Counted from the first letter of the stretch, positions 1 through 9,390 are shown. The stretch is 64,000 nt of DNA from Pinirhizobacter sp036499745 (GCF_036499745.1 NZ_DASYDG010000030.1:62001-126000); one strand, 5' to 3'. Numbers and translations are program-made. Notes: generated by a model from the sequence alone, not told the origin.

Positions 1-450
1 GCACATGTAATAGTCGTACGCATAGTGCATGGCGAACATGGTGTTGAAGAACAACCACGTGAGCAGCAGGCTGCCGCACGCCGCCACCACGCCCCAGGTG
101 CTGTTGTCGTGTGCCTTGCCCAGTTCAATGGCCAGCGCCACAAGTACCGTGCCGGCCACAATCACGCTGCTCCACAATACCGCCCATCGGCCCGGCGCCT
201 GCGCCCTGGCGCGGAGTTTCATCTTCTTGCTGTCCGAGCGGGCGAACAGATGCGCTATCGAAACAAGGAAGCTTATCGCTGCGGCATCGAAAGCCGTGAG
301 CAAGGCCAGGTTGAAGCTCTTGCCCGCCATCAGCAGGATCACCAGCAGGGCAAGGAAAATACCACCGGCAATGGCCCAGCGCGGCCGCGCGCGCAGGTGC
401 CTGAACCATCCGCCTCGATGGCCTGGTGCTGCGCGTCCTTCGTCGGTCAT
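1..450 (-). CDS. DUF1345 family integral membrane protein (3' end missing)
   Basis: The frame is open for 150 codons from an ATG at 450 to the left edge, so the C-terminus is missing. The visible part has a short basic N-terminus and hydrophobic segments near residues 26-42, 44-66, 87-107 and 117-137. The stretch around NTMFAMHYAYDYY near the end matches the conserved region of the DUF1345 family as I know it. Function is unknown beyond being an inner-membrane protein. A GGGAG ribosome site precedes the ATG. It is the last visible gene of a tight minus-strand run, 23 bp after a TMEM175-like gene, which suggests co-transcription. Confidence 0.75.
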   Translation of the reverse strand, partial: MTDEGRAAPGHRGGWFRHLRARPRWAIAGGIFLALLVILLMAGKSFNLALLTAFDAAAISFLVSIAHLFARSDSKKMKLRARAQAPGRWAVLWSSVIVAGTVLVALAIELGKAHDNSTWGVVAACGSLLLTWLFFNTMFAMHYAYDYYMC

Positions 451-473
451 TGAATTCTCCCGTTCCATTGAAA

Positions 474-1112
474 TCACGCCTTGATGGGGGCCTCACCACG
501 GCCAAGCGATACCGACAGCAGCCGCAAGCCGATGCCGATCGCTGCCACGGGTATTGCCACCCAGGTAAAGCCAAGCGTGTATAGCACCAGGGCAAGGAAG
601 ACCACGGCCACGAAAAGGTATTCCGCCAGCCAGGAAAGGCAGCGCCTCCGAGAGAGGGTCGGCGCCAGTCCCGCCACGAGCGAGCTGTAGCCCCAGGCCA
701 GGCCCAGGCTGGCATAGGTGGCCGCCAGGACCGCTCCATAGGCCACCGTGCCCGAATGCGTGGTGTTGTCCACATTGGTCAGGAAGTAGCGGACCACCAC
801 CGGCAGCAGGCCCACCAGGCTCAGCAACAACAGGTTCAGCCACGTGGCCGGCCCATCCACATCGCTCATGTGGGCAAGGTTCCGCCGATGCGCCATCCAG
901 ACCGCGGCGATCAGCAGGAAACTCATGAAGTACACGCCCAGGGGCAAGGCCCATATATCGAAGAACGATTTACCTGCCTGGAATTCCGGCCGGAGCTCTA
1001 CCGCGGACAACGTCAAGGCGATGGCGAACACGCCATCGGACATCATCACCAGGCGATCGAGATGCCGCTGGCGGATATGTTCTTCTGGAACAAGCGAAGG
1101 TGTTGGTGACAT
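474..1112 (-). CDS. TMEM175 family (DUF1211) putative potassium channel
   Basis: A 212-residue membrane protein with about six hydrophobic segments. Near the N-terminus it has MSDGVFAIALTLSAVELRP, close to the FSDGVFAIAxTLLVLEL signature of TMEM175/DUF1211 proteins. Bacterial members are K+-selective channels, so a role in potassium permeability is inferred from the family. I chose the ATG at 1112, which has an AGGG about 10 bases upstream, over an in-frame TTG at 1130 that would overlap the preceding gene. It lies 10 bp after the GNAT gene and 23 bp before the DUF1345 gene in the same direction. Confidence 0.8.
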   Translation of the reverse strand: MSPTPSLVPEEHIRQRHLDRLVMMSDGVFAIALTLSAVELRPEFQAGKSFFDIWALPLGVYFMSFLLIAAVWMAHRRNLAHMSDVDGPATWLNLLLLSLVGLLPVVVRYFLTNVDNTTHSGTVAYGAVLAATYASLGLAWGYSSLVAGLAPTLSRRRCLSWLAEYLFVAVVFLALVLYTLGFTWVAIPVAAIGIGLRLLSVSLGRGEAPIKA

Positions 1113-1122
1113 GCAGGACGCC

Positions 1123-1593
1123 CTAATCAAGTCGCTTGCGAAAATTAAGCCGCGCCACTTCGTAACCCAGCCGTTTGTTCAGCTCAATCATTCGTTCGTT
1201 GGCAACGCGGACATTCGAATCCATCAAGACCGAACCCATGCTGCGTGCCCATACTTCGGCGAGCTCCTTGAGCCTTGTCGCCACACTGCGGCCTCGATGA
1301 TCCGGGTGCACCCACAGCGCGCGGACGTGGCAGGCGGGAAGCTTGTCGATCGTCATCATGTTCAGGCGGATCACGCCCACCATGGTGTCGCCATCAAAAC
1401 CGGCAATGCAACGATGCTTCGACGGATCCCCGGTTAGCTGGGCGATGATTTCCAGGCGTGTCTGCGATCGTTCGTCATCGGAATCGGGAATATACCCTTC
1501 TGTCGAGTCCCGCCGTGCGTTTTCGCAGAAAAGGCTGAAGGCGTGAACCTCGGCAGGATCTGAAGGATCAATCGGTCGATAAACCATGGCCAT
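1123..1593 (-). CDS. GNAT family N-acetyltransferase
   Basis: A 156-residue single-domain protein. The segment VRALWVHPDHRGRSVATRLK is the classical GNAT acetyl-CoA site (R/Q-x-x-G-x-G/A region, motif A), followed by a helix and by RMIELNKRLGYEVARL, which resembles motif B. It should transfer an acetyl group from acetyl-CoA to an amine; the substrate cannot be read from sequence. Two ATG codons are possible, 1593 and 1587; the first has a GAGG upstream. It follows the 1602-2015 gene after 8 bp and precedes the channel-like gene by 10 bp, so it is mid-operon. Confidence 0.85.
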   Translation of the reverse strand: MAMVYRPIDPSDPAEVHAFSLFCENARRDSTEGYIPDSDDERSQTRLEIIAQLTGDPSKHRCIAGFDGDTMVGVIRLNMMTIDKLPACHVRALWVHPDHRGRSVATRLKELAEVWARSMGSVLMDSNVRVANERMIELNKRLGYEVARLNFRKRLD

Positions 1594-1601
1594 GGACAGG
1601 C

Positions 1602-2015
1602 TTAAGCCTCGTTTTCGAGCCGGTGGCCGAGAAACTTGTTGATGCACGCACCGACGCCCAGGCCAACGAACCAGATCACCGCAATCCAATAGGCATCGAA
1701 ATGCGGGGCCAGGTCGAAGCTTTCCAGGAAGCCCCAGGCGGTGGCAAAACTCAAGGCCAGGCCACCGGCGATCAGGGTCTGCCGCACGGTGAGGAAACGA
1801 ATGTATTCATCGGTCTCTTCCACCAGGTATCGGCCGATCGCGGCGAAGATGCCGATAATCGGCAAAGCCGGCAGTACGGCAACCACGTAGGCCAGGGGAC
1901 CGGTAAGATGGCCGCGACCGATCGCCACCTCGGCGGCGAACAGCAGCACAATGTAAGCGAAGCTGAGCACGAGAACCGTGCGGTTGTAACGTTTATAAGC
2001 GCGTTGGCGTGCCAT
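1602..2015 (-). CDS. Four-helix hypothetical membrane protein
   Basis: A 137-residue protein that I do not recognise as a named family. A short basic N-terminus (MARQRAYKRYNR) is followed by four strongly hydrophobic segments, near residues 13-31, 41-62, 80-96 and 107-124, and an acidic tail. A very good ribosome site (GGAAGGGG) precedes the ATG at 2015. It is the first gene of the minus-strand run ending at the left edge and is divergent from the EAL protein at 2204, with 188 bp between them for promoters. Function unknown. Confidence 0.75.
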   Translation of the reverse strand: MARQRAYKRYNRTVLVLSFAYIVLLFAAEVAIGRGHLTGPLAYVVAVLPALPIIGIFAAIGRYLVEETDEYIRFLTVRQTLIAGGLALSFATAWGFLESFDLAPHFDAYWIAVIWFVGLGVGACINKFLGHRLENEA

Positions 2016-2203
2016 CTGCGGCCCCTTCCGCCGAGTGTCAAGGACACTTTACATCCACCGACCACCGGACCGCAATCCCCGGCCCCATTTGAGATGCTAT
2101 CGGAAGGCAGGCTAAAGCATTCCCATAACCTGCCGATCCAGAATGCAGTCTTGAGTGCATGGTTCGCTTCGGCCCCCGGCAATAGCGAACACGAAGGGGT
2201 CTG

Positions 2204-5179
2204 ATGGCGTCCAAACATGCTGAAGGGATTCCGCCGATGTCGGAGCGCCGGTCGGCGAGTGTCGTCTGGCGGGCCGGGATGATCCTTGGCCTATTGCTCG
2301 GCCTGTGCCTTGCATTGCTGCTGCGCAGCGACAGGTTGACCCGCATGGGGGCGGCCGAACGACAGGCCAAGGCGCTGGCGTCCGGTGGCGAGCGCTTGCT
2401 TGTCTCCGAAATCCGCAACCTCGAACGCGCCATGACCGGTGTCGCCTTCGATGTTTCCAACCTGGAACGAACCGCCCCAGCCCAGGCACCTACGCTTTCG
2501 GCCGCCGCCATAGCCGGCGTGTTGCAGCGCCAGCCGGAAATGGTAACGCTGACGATCGTCGACACCGACGGGCGAAGCCTGATGGCAGGCACGGCGGGCG
2601 ACCAGGCTTTGCCAACGTGGATTGCCGCGGCCGGATACGACGACCGCACACACCTGCGCATGGGGCCGGTGGCCGAGGCCGGCGGCATCTGGACATTGCC
2701 GCTGGCGGTGCCCCTGGACCAGCGCCGATGGGTGCTGGCCCGGGTCAAGGCCGCACAAATGCAACACATCGTGGACGAACTCGATGCCGGCACGAACGGC
2801 GTTGCCGCCGTATCTGATCAATACGGCACGATCCTGGCCCGAAGCCGGCAGGCCAAGACCCTGGTCGGTACGCCGGTAAGTCGCCTGTTCGCGCCCTACG
2901 TCGGTCACCATGGCGAACGCATCAGCGCTATCGACGGTACCCGCCGCATCACCGCCGACAGCTTGCTCGGCGCCTATCCGGTCAGGGTGGGTGTGGGCAT
3001 CGCTGTCAGCGAGCTGCTGAAACCCTGGTATGTGCTGATGGGTTTGAGTGTCGCCATCTACGCACTGTACTGGCTGGCCTTTGCTTATCTCTACCAACGC
3101 ATCAGGGCGGCGGACGTTTCGCGGGCAAGCTACCTCAAGACCCTTACCACCAGCGCCCGCCGCCTGACCCAGGCACAGCAGGCCGGCAAGACCGGCACAT
3201 GGAGCGTGGAGCGTGCCTCCCGTCGGCTGGAGTGGTCGCCCACGGTGGCGCAGATCTTCGGGCTTGATCCCGGCCTGGTCTCGACCACGACCGACTTCTT
3301 CTATGCCATGGTCCATCCAGACGATCTCCATGACGTGGACCTGAGCGTGCGCAATGCCTGGATCCATGGCACGCCCATCGACCTGCAATACCGCCTGATC
3401 CGCCCCGACGGCGATGTACGCGTGATCGCAACGAAGGGTGCACGGATCACCGATCGCGACGAATCGACCCTGGCCGGTACCATCGTGGACATCACCGAGC
3501 GTGTCCTGGGCGAGGCCAATCTTGCCGATGCCGAGCGACGCCTGCGCCTGATGTTCGACAAAAACCCCCTTCCCTTCTGGGTGTTCGACATCGAGACACT
3601 GGCCTTCGTAGAAGTGAACGAGGCAGCGCAACGTGCCTATGGCTACACGCGCGATGAATTCCTGGCCATGACGATCCTGGACATACGGCCGGAGGGCTAC
3701 GAAGCACGGGTGACGGACAGCATCGGCGACACTGACGGGTTCGACGAGACCAGCGTATGGGTGCATCGCCGGCGTGATGGCAGTACGTTCGAAGTGAGGG
3801 TGCATGCTTCCGATATCGAGATGGGTGGCAGGCACGGCCGCCTGGTGCTCGCCGAAGATGTCAGTGAACGCATGGCGATCCAGCGCAACCTTGCCTATCG
3901 CGCTACCCACGATCCACTGACGGACCTCCTGAACATCGAGGCGCTGGTCGAGGCGCTCGATGACCGGGCAACCTCCGGCGGCTGGTACGACCTTGCTTAT
4001 GTGCAGCTGCGTGGACTGGATGTCATCGCTGATACCTTCGGCCTGGCAGTGGGCCGTGAAGTCATCAAGGTGGTCGCGACGCGGTTCGCCAAACTGGGCG
4101 CCGGCTTCGGCCTGGCCGCGCATCGCCCCGGCGAGACCTTCGTGCTGACCATGCTCGAGCACTCGCGACATGAAGAGGCCCTGGCCGCCCTGATGGCGGC
4201 GGCGACTGAACCGGTGCCATGGCATTCGGCGATCCACTCGCTCGATGCACGGGTTGGGCTGGCCTCCTTCCCGGCCGAAGGCGCGACGGCGGAGAAAGTG
4301 ATCGGCCACGCCGCGCTCGCGGCACAGCGCGCCGGTGTCGCCGAGGGCACCGTGCGCCGCTTTGAGCCTGCCATGGCCAAGAGCTCGCGGCAGCGCCTGC
4401 AATTGACCGCACGCATGCGCGGGGCGATCGAGAACGAGGAATTGCTATTGCACTTCCAGCCGGTGATGAATGTGGCCGATGGCCAGGTGGCGATGCTGGA
4501 GGCCCTCGTGCGATGGCCTCAAAGCGATGGCCTGTTCATGCCGCCGTCGGAGTTCATCCCGCTCTGCGAGGAAACCGGCCTGATCCTTCCGCTGGGTGCG
4601 TGGGTGCTTCGCCAGGCTGCGGCTGCCCACCAGCACCTGACCGTCGCGGGATGGGGCCAGCTGGGCATTGCGGTGAATGTGTCAGCCATCGAATTTGCCC
4701 GCGTCGATGTAGCCCAGGAAATCGATCGCGTGATCAAGGCCTATGGACTGCCCCGCGGCGCGCTGCACGTGGAACTTACCGAAAGCAGCTTCATGCATCA
4801 GCCCGAACGGGCATTGCGGGCCATGCGCGACTTGCAGGCCCTGGGCGTGCCGGTAGCACTCGATGACTTCGGCACCGGTTTTTCCAGCCTGGCCTACCTG
4901 CGAAGCCTGCCGATCAACAGCCTGAAGATCGACCGGGTGTTTGTTACCGAGGTCACCACCAACGCACGGTCGGCGTCGATCTGCCTGGCGCTGATCGCGC
5001 TAAGCCACAGCCTGGATCTCACCGTGGTGGCGGAAGGTGTCGAAACCGCCGAGCAACTGGCGTGGCTGAAAGCCCATCACTGCGACTTCGTGCAGGGCTA
5101 CCTGGTGTCGCCGCCATTGCCGCTGGATGCCGTGGTCAAACAACTTCAGGCCAGCAAGCCGGGCAGCGCCATCCCCTAG
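2204..5179 (+). CDS. Membrane sensor with PAS, degenerate GGDEF and EAL domains (c-di-GMP phosphodiesterase)
   Basis: A 991-residue protein. A membrane segment at about 24-41, a periplasmic sensor region (about 44-270) and a second membrane helix (about 274-298) are followed by two PAS domains (about 320-435 and 440-560), a GGDEF-like domain (565-725) and an EAL domain (730-985). The GGDEF signature is RPGETF (641-646), so cyclase activity is unlikely. The EAL side is intact: EALVRW at 766, ELTES at 857, DDFGTGFSS at 887, LKID at 907 and AEGVE at 943. It should therefore hydrolyse c-di-GMP in response to an extracytoplasmic and/or PAS-bound signal. AAGGGG precedes the ATG by five bases. Confidence 0.92.
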   Translation: MASKHAEGIPPMSERRSASVVWRAGMILGLLLGLCLALLLRSDRLTRMGAAERQAKALASGGERLLVSEIRNLERAMTGVAFDVSNLERTAPAQAPTLSAAAIAGVLQRQPEMVTLTIVDTDGRSLMAGTAGDQALPTWIAAAGYDDRTHLRMGPVAEAGGIWTLPLAVPLDQRRWVLARVKAAQMQHIVDELDAGTNGVAAVSDQYGTILARSRQAKTLVGTPVSRLFAPYVGHHGERISAIDGTRRITADSLLGAYPVRVGVGIAVSELLKPWYVLMGLSVAIYALYWLAFAYLYQRIRAADVSRASYLKTLTTSARRLTQAQQAGKTGTWSVERASRRLEWSPTVAQIFGLDPGLVSTTTDFFYAMVHPDDLHDVDLSVRNAWIHGTPIDLQYRLIRPDGDVRVIATKGARITDRDESTLAGTIVDITERVLGEANLADAERRLRLMFDKNPLPFWVFDIETLAFVEVNEAAQRAYGYTRDEFLAMTILDIRPEGYEARVTDSIGDTDGFDETSVWVHRRRDGSTFEVRVHASDIEMGGRHGRLVLAEDVSERMAIQRNLAYRATHDPLTDLLNIEALVEALDDRATSGGWYDLAYVQLRGLDVIADTFGLAVGREVIKVVATRFAKLGAGFGLAAHRPGETFVLTMLEHSRHEEALAALMAAATEPVPWHSAIHSLDARVGLASFPAEGATAEKVIGHAALAAQRAGVAEGTVRRFEPAMAKSSRQRLQLTARMRGAIENEELLLHFQPVMNVADGQVAMLEALVRWPQSDGLFMPPSEFIPLCEETGLILPLGAWVLRQAAAAHQHLTVAGWGQLGIAVNVSAIEFARVDVAQEIDRVIKAYGLPRGALHVELTESSFMHQPERALRAMRDLQALGVPVALDDFGTGFSSLAYLRSLPINSLKIDRVFVTEVTTNARSASICLALIALSHSLDLTVVAEGVETAEQLAWLKAHHCDFVQGYLVSPPLPLDAVVKQLQASKPGSAIP

Positions 5180-5248
5180 CCCCGTCGCTGCCCTCGAATT
5201 GCCCTGATCCCATCGCTATGCTTGCGCACCACCGCAGGGAGGCACTTT

Positions 5249-6376
5249 GTGCGCCGGTTATCAGGGCTTGATTTATTACGCGCAGTGGCGATCGTATCGG
5301 TCGTGTGTACCCACTCCTGGATCGCCGGAGGCATGGGCAACGGATTTGCCTGGATCGAAACCTATGGATGGATGGGGGTCGACCTTTTCTTCGTCCTCAG
5401 CGGCTACCTGATCGGCCGGCAACTCCTGCTTCGATTCAAGGACGATGGCCAGCTCAACCTGAAAGCCTTCTACCGGCAACGTGCCTACCGCATCCTGCCG
5501 GCCTACCTGGCCGTGCTGGTGGTCTTCTTCTCTTTCCCGTCCCTGCGCGAGCAACCGGTGATCCAGCCGCTCTGGCAGTTCCTGACCTTCACCATGAACC
5601 TGTTCGTGGACCAAAGCACGGGGCATGCGTTTTCGTCGGCGTGGTCACTATGCGTGGAGGAACACTTCTACCTGATATTCCCGCTGGCAGTAATAACCGT
5701 GGCACCCCATGCCAGCGCGCGTCGCGTAGCGGCGATCATCCTGGGGCTTTGCGTTGCCGGCATGGTGTGGCGGGGATTGGCCTGGTGGCAGTCGGCGGTA
5801 CCTTCGGCGGAAGATGGCGGCGTGTGGGAGATGAATATCCGCCGCTACATGGAGATGGTCTATTACCCCACGTACGCGCGCCTGGATGGGCTGCTGGCCG
5901 GCATCACCCTTGCCATCGTCAGCGTCTACCGTTCGGTATTCTGGGAGCGTGCCCAGCGACATCCGAACGTGCTTGCACTCGCGGGTGCGGTGGTGGTCGG
6001 GATCTCGGTGTGGATCTTCAGCAACATCCTTACCTTCGAAGCATGCGTCTTCGGGTTTCCCCTGCTGTCGATCGGGCTGGCCTTTCTGGTGGTCGCCGCA
6101 GCGGCACCCGGCGGTGTGCTGGCGAAAGCGCGCGTGCCAGGCGCAGGTTGGATGGCGGCCGTGTCGTACAGCCTGTACCTGAGCCACAAGGCGGTGCTTA
6201 GCCTGGCATTCAAGCATCTGCCTGCCGCCCTTACCCAGCATGGCTTGCTTACGTTCGCCTGCTGCCTGCTCGCCGCGTTGTGTGCTGCGGCGATTCTTCA
6301 CTACCTGGTGGAACGCCCCTTCCTTCGCTTGCGCGACCGTGCGGCGCGCGGGTCGGTGACCCAGGCGGCGGCGTAG
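5249..6376 (+). CDS. Acyltransferase family 3 membrane protein (OafA/YrhL-like)
   Basis: A 375-residue polytopic inner-membrane protein. The N-terminal LDLLRAVAIVSVVCTHSW carries the catalytic-type histidine of acyltransferase-3 proteins, and the family features GVDLFFVLSGYLIGR, FYRQRAYRILPAY and SAWSLCVEEHFYL follow. The C-terminus has SYSLYLSHKAV and YLVERPFLRLR. These enzymes O-acylate sugars, lipids or exported glycans; the acceptor is unknown. I start at GTG 5249 because GGGAGG lies just upstream; a TTG at 5222 would give nine more residues without a ribosome site. It follows the EAL gene by about 70 bp, possibly in one transcript. Confidence 0.9.
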   Translation: MRRLSGLDLLRAVAIVSVVCTHSWIAGGMGNGFAWIETYGWMGVDLFFVLSGYLIGRQLLLRFKDDGQLNLKAFYRQRAYRILPAYLAVLVVFFSFPSLREQPVIQPLWQFLTFTMNLFVDQSTGHAFSSAWSLCVEEHFYLIFPLAVITVAPHASARRVAAIILGLCVAGMVWRGLAWWQSAVPSAEDGGVWEMNIRRYMEMVYYPTYARLDGLLAGITLAIVSVYRSVFWERAQRHPNVLALAGAVVVGISVWIFSNILTFEACVFGFPLLSIGLAFLVVAAAAPGGVLAKARVPGAGWMAAVSYSLYLSHKAVLSLAFKHLPAALTQHGLLTFACCLLAALCAAAILHYLVERPFLRLRDRAARGSVTQAAA

Positions 6377-6403
6377 ACAAAAGACAGCCAGCGTGCTGGT
6401 ACT

Positions 6404-6799
6404 TCAAAAATCCGTCTTGCCGAAGCGTGGCACTCCCTTGTTCTGCCCGGGTGGATCCAGCGTGGACAGATCAAGCTCGATCGGGGCGCCGATCCACGTG
6501 GCCAGGGTCGTGTGATCGGCCACATCGTCATCGGTGAGGGGATGAACCAGGGCGGTCAACCCCGACCCTTCCAGGATGCCCATTACCGCTGGCAGCGCTT
6601 GCTTCAGATAATGAAATTCGAACTGGGAGATCGGATGGGGGCCTGCCTTCCCATCGCGCAATTGGCCGACAAACAGAAGGGTAGGTATGTCACCCGATTG
6701 CTTCATCGCGATCAGGCGAACGCGCAATGCATCGGCCTGGTCGCGCTGTCCGGGCACGTAATAGACGTGTGCGTGGTAAGGGGCATCGGCATCGTTCAT
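6404..6799 (-). CDS. DOPA 4,5-dioxygenase family protein
   Basis: A 131-residue cytosolic protein. YHAHVYY near the N-terminus and PHPISQFEFHY in the middle are the histidine-containing motifs of the small DOPA 4,5-dioxygenase family (PF08883), and a later VHPLTDDDVADHT adds further histidines. Plant and fungal relatives cleave the ring of DOPA; bacterial substrates are mostly unknown, so ring-cleaving activity is an inference. The ATG at 6799 has GGAAGGA upstream. It is convergent with the acyltransferase and divergent from the LysR gene at 6906, the usual arrangement for a LysR regulator and its target. Confidence 0.85.
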   Translation of the reverse strand: MNDADAPYHAHVYYVPGQRDQADALRVRLIAMKQSGDIPTLLFVGQLRDGKAGPHPISQFEFHYLKQALPAVMGILEGSGLTALVHPLTDDDVADHTTLATWIGAPIELDLSTLDPPGQNKGVPRFGKTDF

Positions 6800-6887
6800 T
6801 CCACGTCCTTCCAGTCGCCAGGGGTCAAGTGGCCATGATGCACGTGGACGGTCGGCGGATAAACATGGCATATTTTCACCAATTCAG

Positions 6888-6899
6888 AACCCCTGGGTT
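6888..6899. promoter_or_regulatory. Dyad in the divergent LysR/dioxygenase promoter region
   Basis: The 106-bp gap between the two divergent genes holds an inverted repeat, AACCC-CT-GGGTT, seven bases before the LysR GTG, and an AT-rich patch (TATTTTCACC) at 6871. This could be an autoregulatory LysR operator. The dyad is short, has no experimental support, and other T-N11-A sites could be drawn in the same gap. Confidence 0.25.
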
Positions 6900-6905
6900 T
6901 TAAGT

Positions 6906-7799
6906 GTGAACAAGCTTGCCAGCATGGAGATGTTCGTGCGGGTGGTGGACCTTGGCAGTTTCAGCGCCGCCGCGGATGCCTGCGGCGTGTCGTCCACCAT
7001 GGTCGCCAAGCATATCCGTGACATCGAAGCGCGCCTGGGCGCGCGCGTACTGCATCGCACGACGCGCCGGCAAACACTCTCCGATGTGGGAAGGCTTTAC
7101 TACGAGCGATGCAAACAGGCCCTGGCCAGCATCGAATACGCGGAATTGAGCGCCTCGGAATTGCAGGCGAGTCCGCGGGGGTTGCTAAGGCTCACCGCGC
7201 CGGTCAGTTTCGGCACGCATAGCCTGGTGCCGGCGCTTGGCCAGTACATGGCCGACCATCCGGAAGTGACCATCGAGTTGACGCTCGACAACGGTCGTCC
7301 GCACCTGCTGGACGATGGCTTCGACGTGGGCGTTCTTATCGGTGAGCCAGACGATGCGAGCCTGGTCGCACGCCCCCTTAAGCCTTATCGGCGGATCCTT
7401 GCCGCCGCTCCCGCATACCTGGCCAAGCGAGGCCAGCCTGCGCATCCACGGGAACTGGCCGAACACGACTGCCTGGGGCCTTCGTACTGGCGGCGATACG
7501 ATCATTGGCGTCTTGTCGGACCCGGCGGCGAATCATGCCAGGTAGGTGTGCAGGGCCGCTTTTCCGCCAACCAGGGCAATACCCTTCGCATCGCCGCCTT
7601 GAACGGCATGGGCATCGCGCTGCAGCCTGAAGCCGTGCTGGCGGACGACCTTGCGTCAGGCAGGCTCCTGCCGGTGTTACCTGAATGGTCGCTCCTCCCC
7701 TCGCCCATGTATCTGGTCTACGCCCAGGATCGCCACCCTACGGCGAAGCTGCGCACGGTGATCGATTTCCTTCTGTCGAGATTTGGCGTCGCTTTCTGA
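6906..7799 (+). CDS. LysR family transcriptional regulator
   Basis: A 297-residue protein. It has an N-terminal winged helix (residues 1-60: MEMFVRVVDLGSFSAAADA, then RLGARVLHRTTRR) and a substrate-binding domain (about 90-295) with GLLRLTAPVSFG and the typical DDGFDVGVLIG element. The start is a GTG at 6906. It should be a ligand-responsive activator or repressor, and the closest candidate target is the divergent dioxygenase-like gene at 6404-6799. The effector is unknown; an aromatic compound would fit the neighbour but is only inferred. Confidence 0.93.
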   Translation: MNKLASMEMFVRVVDLGSFSAAADACGVSSTMVAKHIRDIEARLGARVLHRTTRRQTLSDVGRLYYERCKQALASIEYAELSASELQASPRGLLRLTAPVSFGTHSLVPALGQYMADHPEVTIELTLDNGRPHLLDDGFDVGVLIGEPDDASLVARPLKPYRRILAAAPAYLAKRGQPAHPRELAEHDCLGPSYWRRYDHWRLVGPGGESCQVGVQGRFSANQGNTLRIAALNGMGIALQPEAVLADDLASGRLLPVLPEWSLLPSPMYLVYAQDRHPTAKLRTVIDFLLSRFGVAF

Positions 7800-7863
7800 G
7801 CGGATGACCCGGCGCGGCAGATCGGCCTATGATCGTGGCCACCGGCTGCCGGAACCGAGCGCC

Positions 7864-9390
7864 ATGAAGCGAATCATTCCACTGCTGATAGCCGGCGTGA
7901 TGGTCTACGCATCGGCCGCTTCATCCCAGGAGATGCACTCGCATCCGGCACCGGAGAAGCTTGGCAAGGTGACATTCGCCACATCGTGCGCACCGAAGGT
8001 TGCCCATGATTTCGAGCGTGCCGTCGCCCTGCTTCATTCTTTTGCCTATACCGCATCCGAAAAGGCCTTCCAGGATGTCGCTATGGCCGATCCCTCCTGT
8101 GCCATGGCGCACTGGGGTATCGCGATGTCGTATTTCCACGAACTTTGGAGCCCACCGGGCCGTGAAGAACTCGCCAAGGGCGAGGCGGAGGTCAAACAGG
8201 CAAACCGTTTGCCCGTCCGCACTGAACGCGAGCGCCTTTTCATCGCGGCCGTCGCTGCGTACTACCGCGACGCCGATCATGTACCGGCGCCGGTCCGGGC
8301 CAAGGCCTATGAAACGGCGATGGGCACGGCTGCCAAACGGTATCCGGCCGACACCGAGGTACAAGTGTTCTACGCCCTGTCGCTGATCGCTACGGCTGCG
8401 CCGGAAGACAAGTCGCATGCAAACCAGAAGCGCGCGGGCGCTATCCTGGAACCGATCTATCGCGATCACCCGGACCACCCCGGCGTTGCCCACTACCTGA
8501 TCCACGCCTATGACAGCGCAGAACTGGCGCCGCGCGGCCTGGCCGCAGCGCGCGCTTACTCGAAGATCGCACCTTCCGCACCGCACGCCCTGCACATGCC
8601 ATCGCACATCTTTACGCGACTGGGCCTATGGGACGAATCCATCGCATCGAACGTGGCCGCGCGTGCCGCGGCGCATAGCCAGGGTGACTTCGGTGAGGAA
8701 CTGCATGCGATGGACTACCTTACCTACGCCTATCTTCAGCGCGGCAAACGCGCTGAAGCCGAAGGCGTGGTCCAGTCACTGTCTATGATGAACACGCAGG
8801 CTGGGAGCGATTTCAAGGCGGGGTACGCGGCCACCGCCATGCCGGTCCGGCTCGCCATCGAGGGCCGTCAATGGGATGTTGCCTCGAAGCTCCAAGCACA
8901 GCCGGGTTCGGCACCGGAAGTGGCCGCCATTGTCTATTGGGCCCGCGCCGTTGCCCATGCGCGCAGTGGAGACGCTCAAGCCGCCGACGAGGACATAGCG
9001 AAACTCGAAAGCTGCCGGCAGCAATTGGCGGCCGACGGGAAAACCTACTGGGCCACCCAGGTCGATATTCTCGCCAAGGAGAGCAAGGCCTGGCAGCTGG
9101 CGGCACGATCGCATCCCGACCAGGCCGTCGAGGGGCTTCGCCTTGCAGCGGACCAGGAAGACGGCATCGAGAAACTTCCATTGACGCCGGGGCCGATCGT
9201 TCCGGCGCGCGAGCAGCTGGGCGACTTGCTGCTGGCGACGCATCGACCCCGGGAAGCACTTCAGGCATACCAGACAGCGTTGGCTGCGGCACCCGGTAGA
9301 CGCGGGGCGCTTAACGGCGCAGCCCAGGCGGCCGATGCTGTTGCCGACACGCGGACGGCCAGCCAGATGCGAGCGCTTTTATCGAAGTGA
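7864..9390 (+). CDS. Exported TPR-repeat protein, copy 1
   Basis: A 508-residue protein starting at ATG 7864 with a clear Sec signal peptide (MKRIIPLLIAGVMVYASAAS, cleavage near residue 22). The mature part contains helical tetratricopeptide-like repeats, e.g. CAMAHWGIAMSYFHELW, GVAHYLIHAYDS and PREALQAYQTALAAAPGRRGA near the C-terminus. The motifs AHWGIAM and PHALHMPSHIF are rich in histidine. It probably works as a periplasmic scaffold, but no enzyme domain is visible. An in-frame start at 7783 inside the LysR gene would remove the signal peptide from the N-terminus and is rejected. The next gene is a full-length paralog. Confidence 0.85.
   Translation: MKRIIPLLIAGVMVYASAASSQEMHSHPAPEKLGKVTFATSCAPKVAHDFERAVALLHSFAYTASEKAFQDVAMADPSCAMAHWGIAMSYFHELWSPPGREELAKGEAEVKQANRLPVRTERERLFIAAVAAYYRDADHVPAPVRAKAYETAMGTAAKRYPADTEVQVFYALSLIATAAPEDKSHANQKRAGAILEPIYRDHPDHPGVAHYLIHAYDSAELAPRGLAAARAYSKIAPSAPHALHMPSHIFTRLGLWDESIASNVAARAAAHSQGDFGEELHAMDYLTYAYLQRGKRAEAEGVVQSLSMMNTQAGSDFKAGYAATAMPVRLAIEGRQWDVASKLQAQPGSAPEVAAIVYWARAVAHARSGDAQAADEDIAKLESCRQQLAADGKTYWATQVDILAKESKAWQLAARSHPDQAVEGLRLAADQEDGIEKLPLTPGPIVPAREQLGDLLLATHRPREALQAYQTALAAAPGRRGALNGAAQAADAVADTRTASQMRALLSK

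Noticed and set aside
2291..4402. A 703-codon open frame on the minus strand opposite the EAL protein
   Set aside because: It is a GC-rich antisense shadow of a gene with strong domain matches; the translation shows no family and has no ribosome site.
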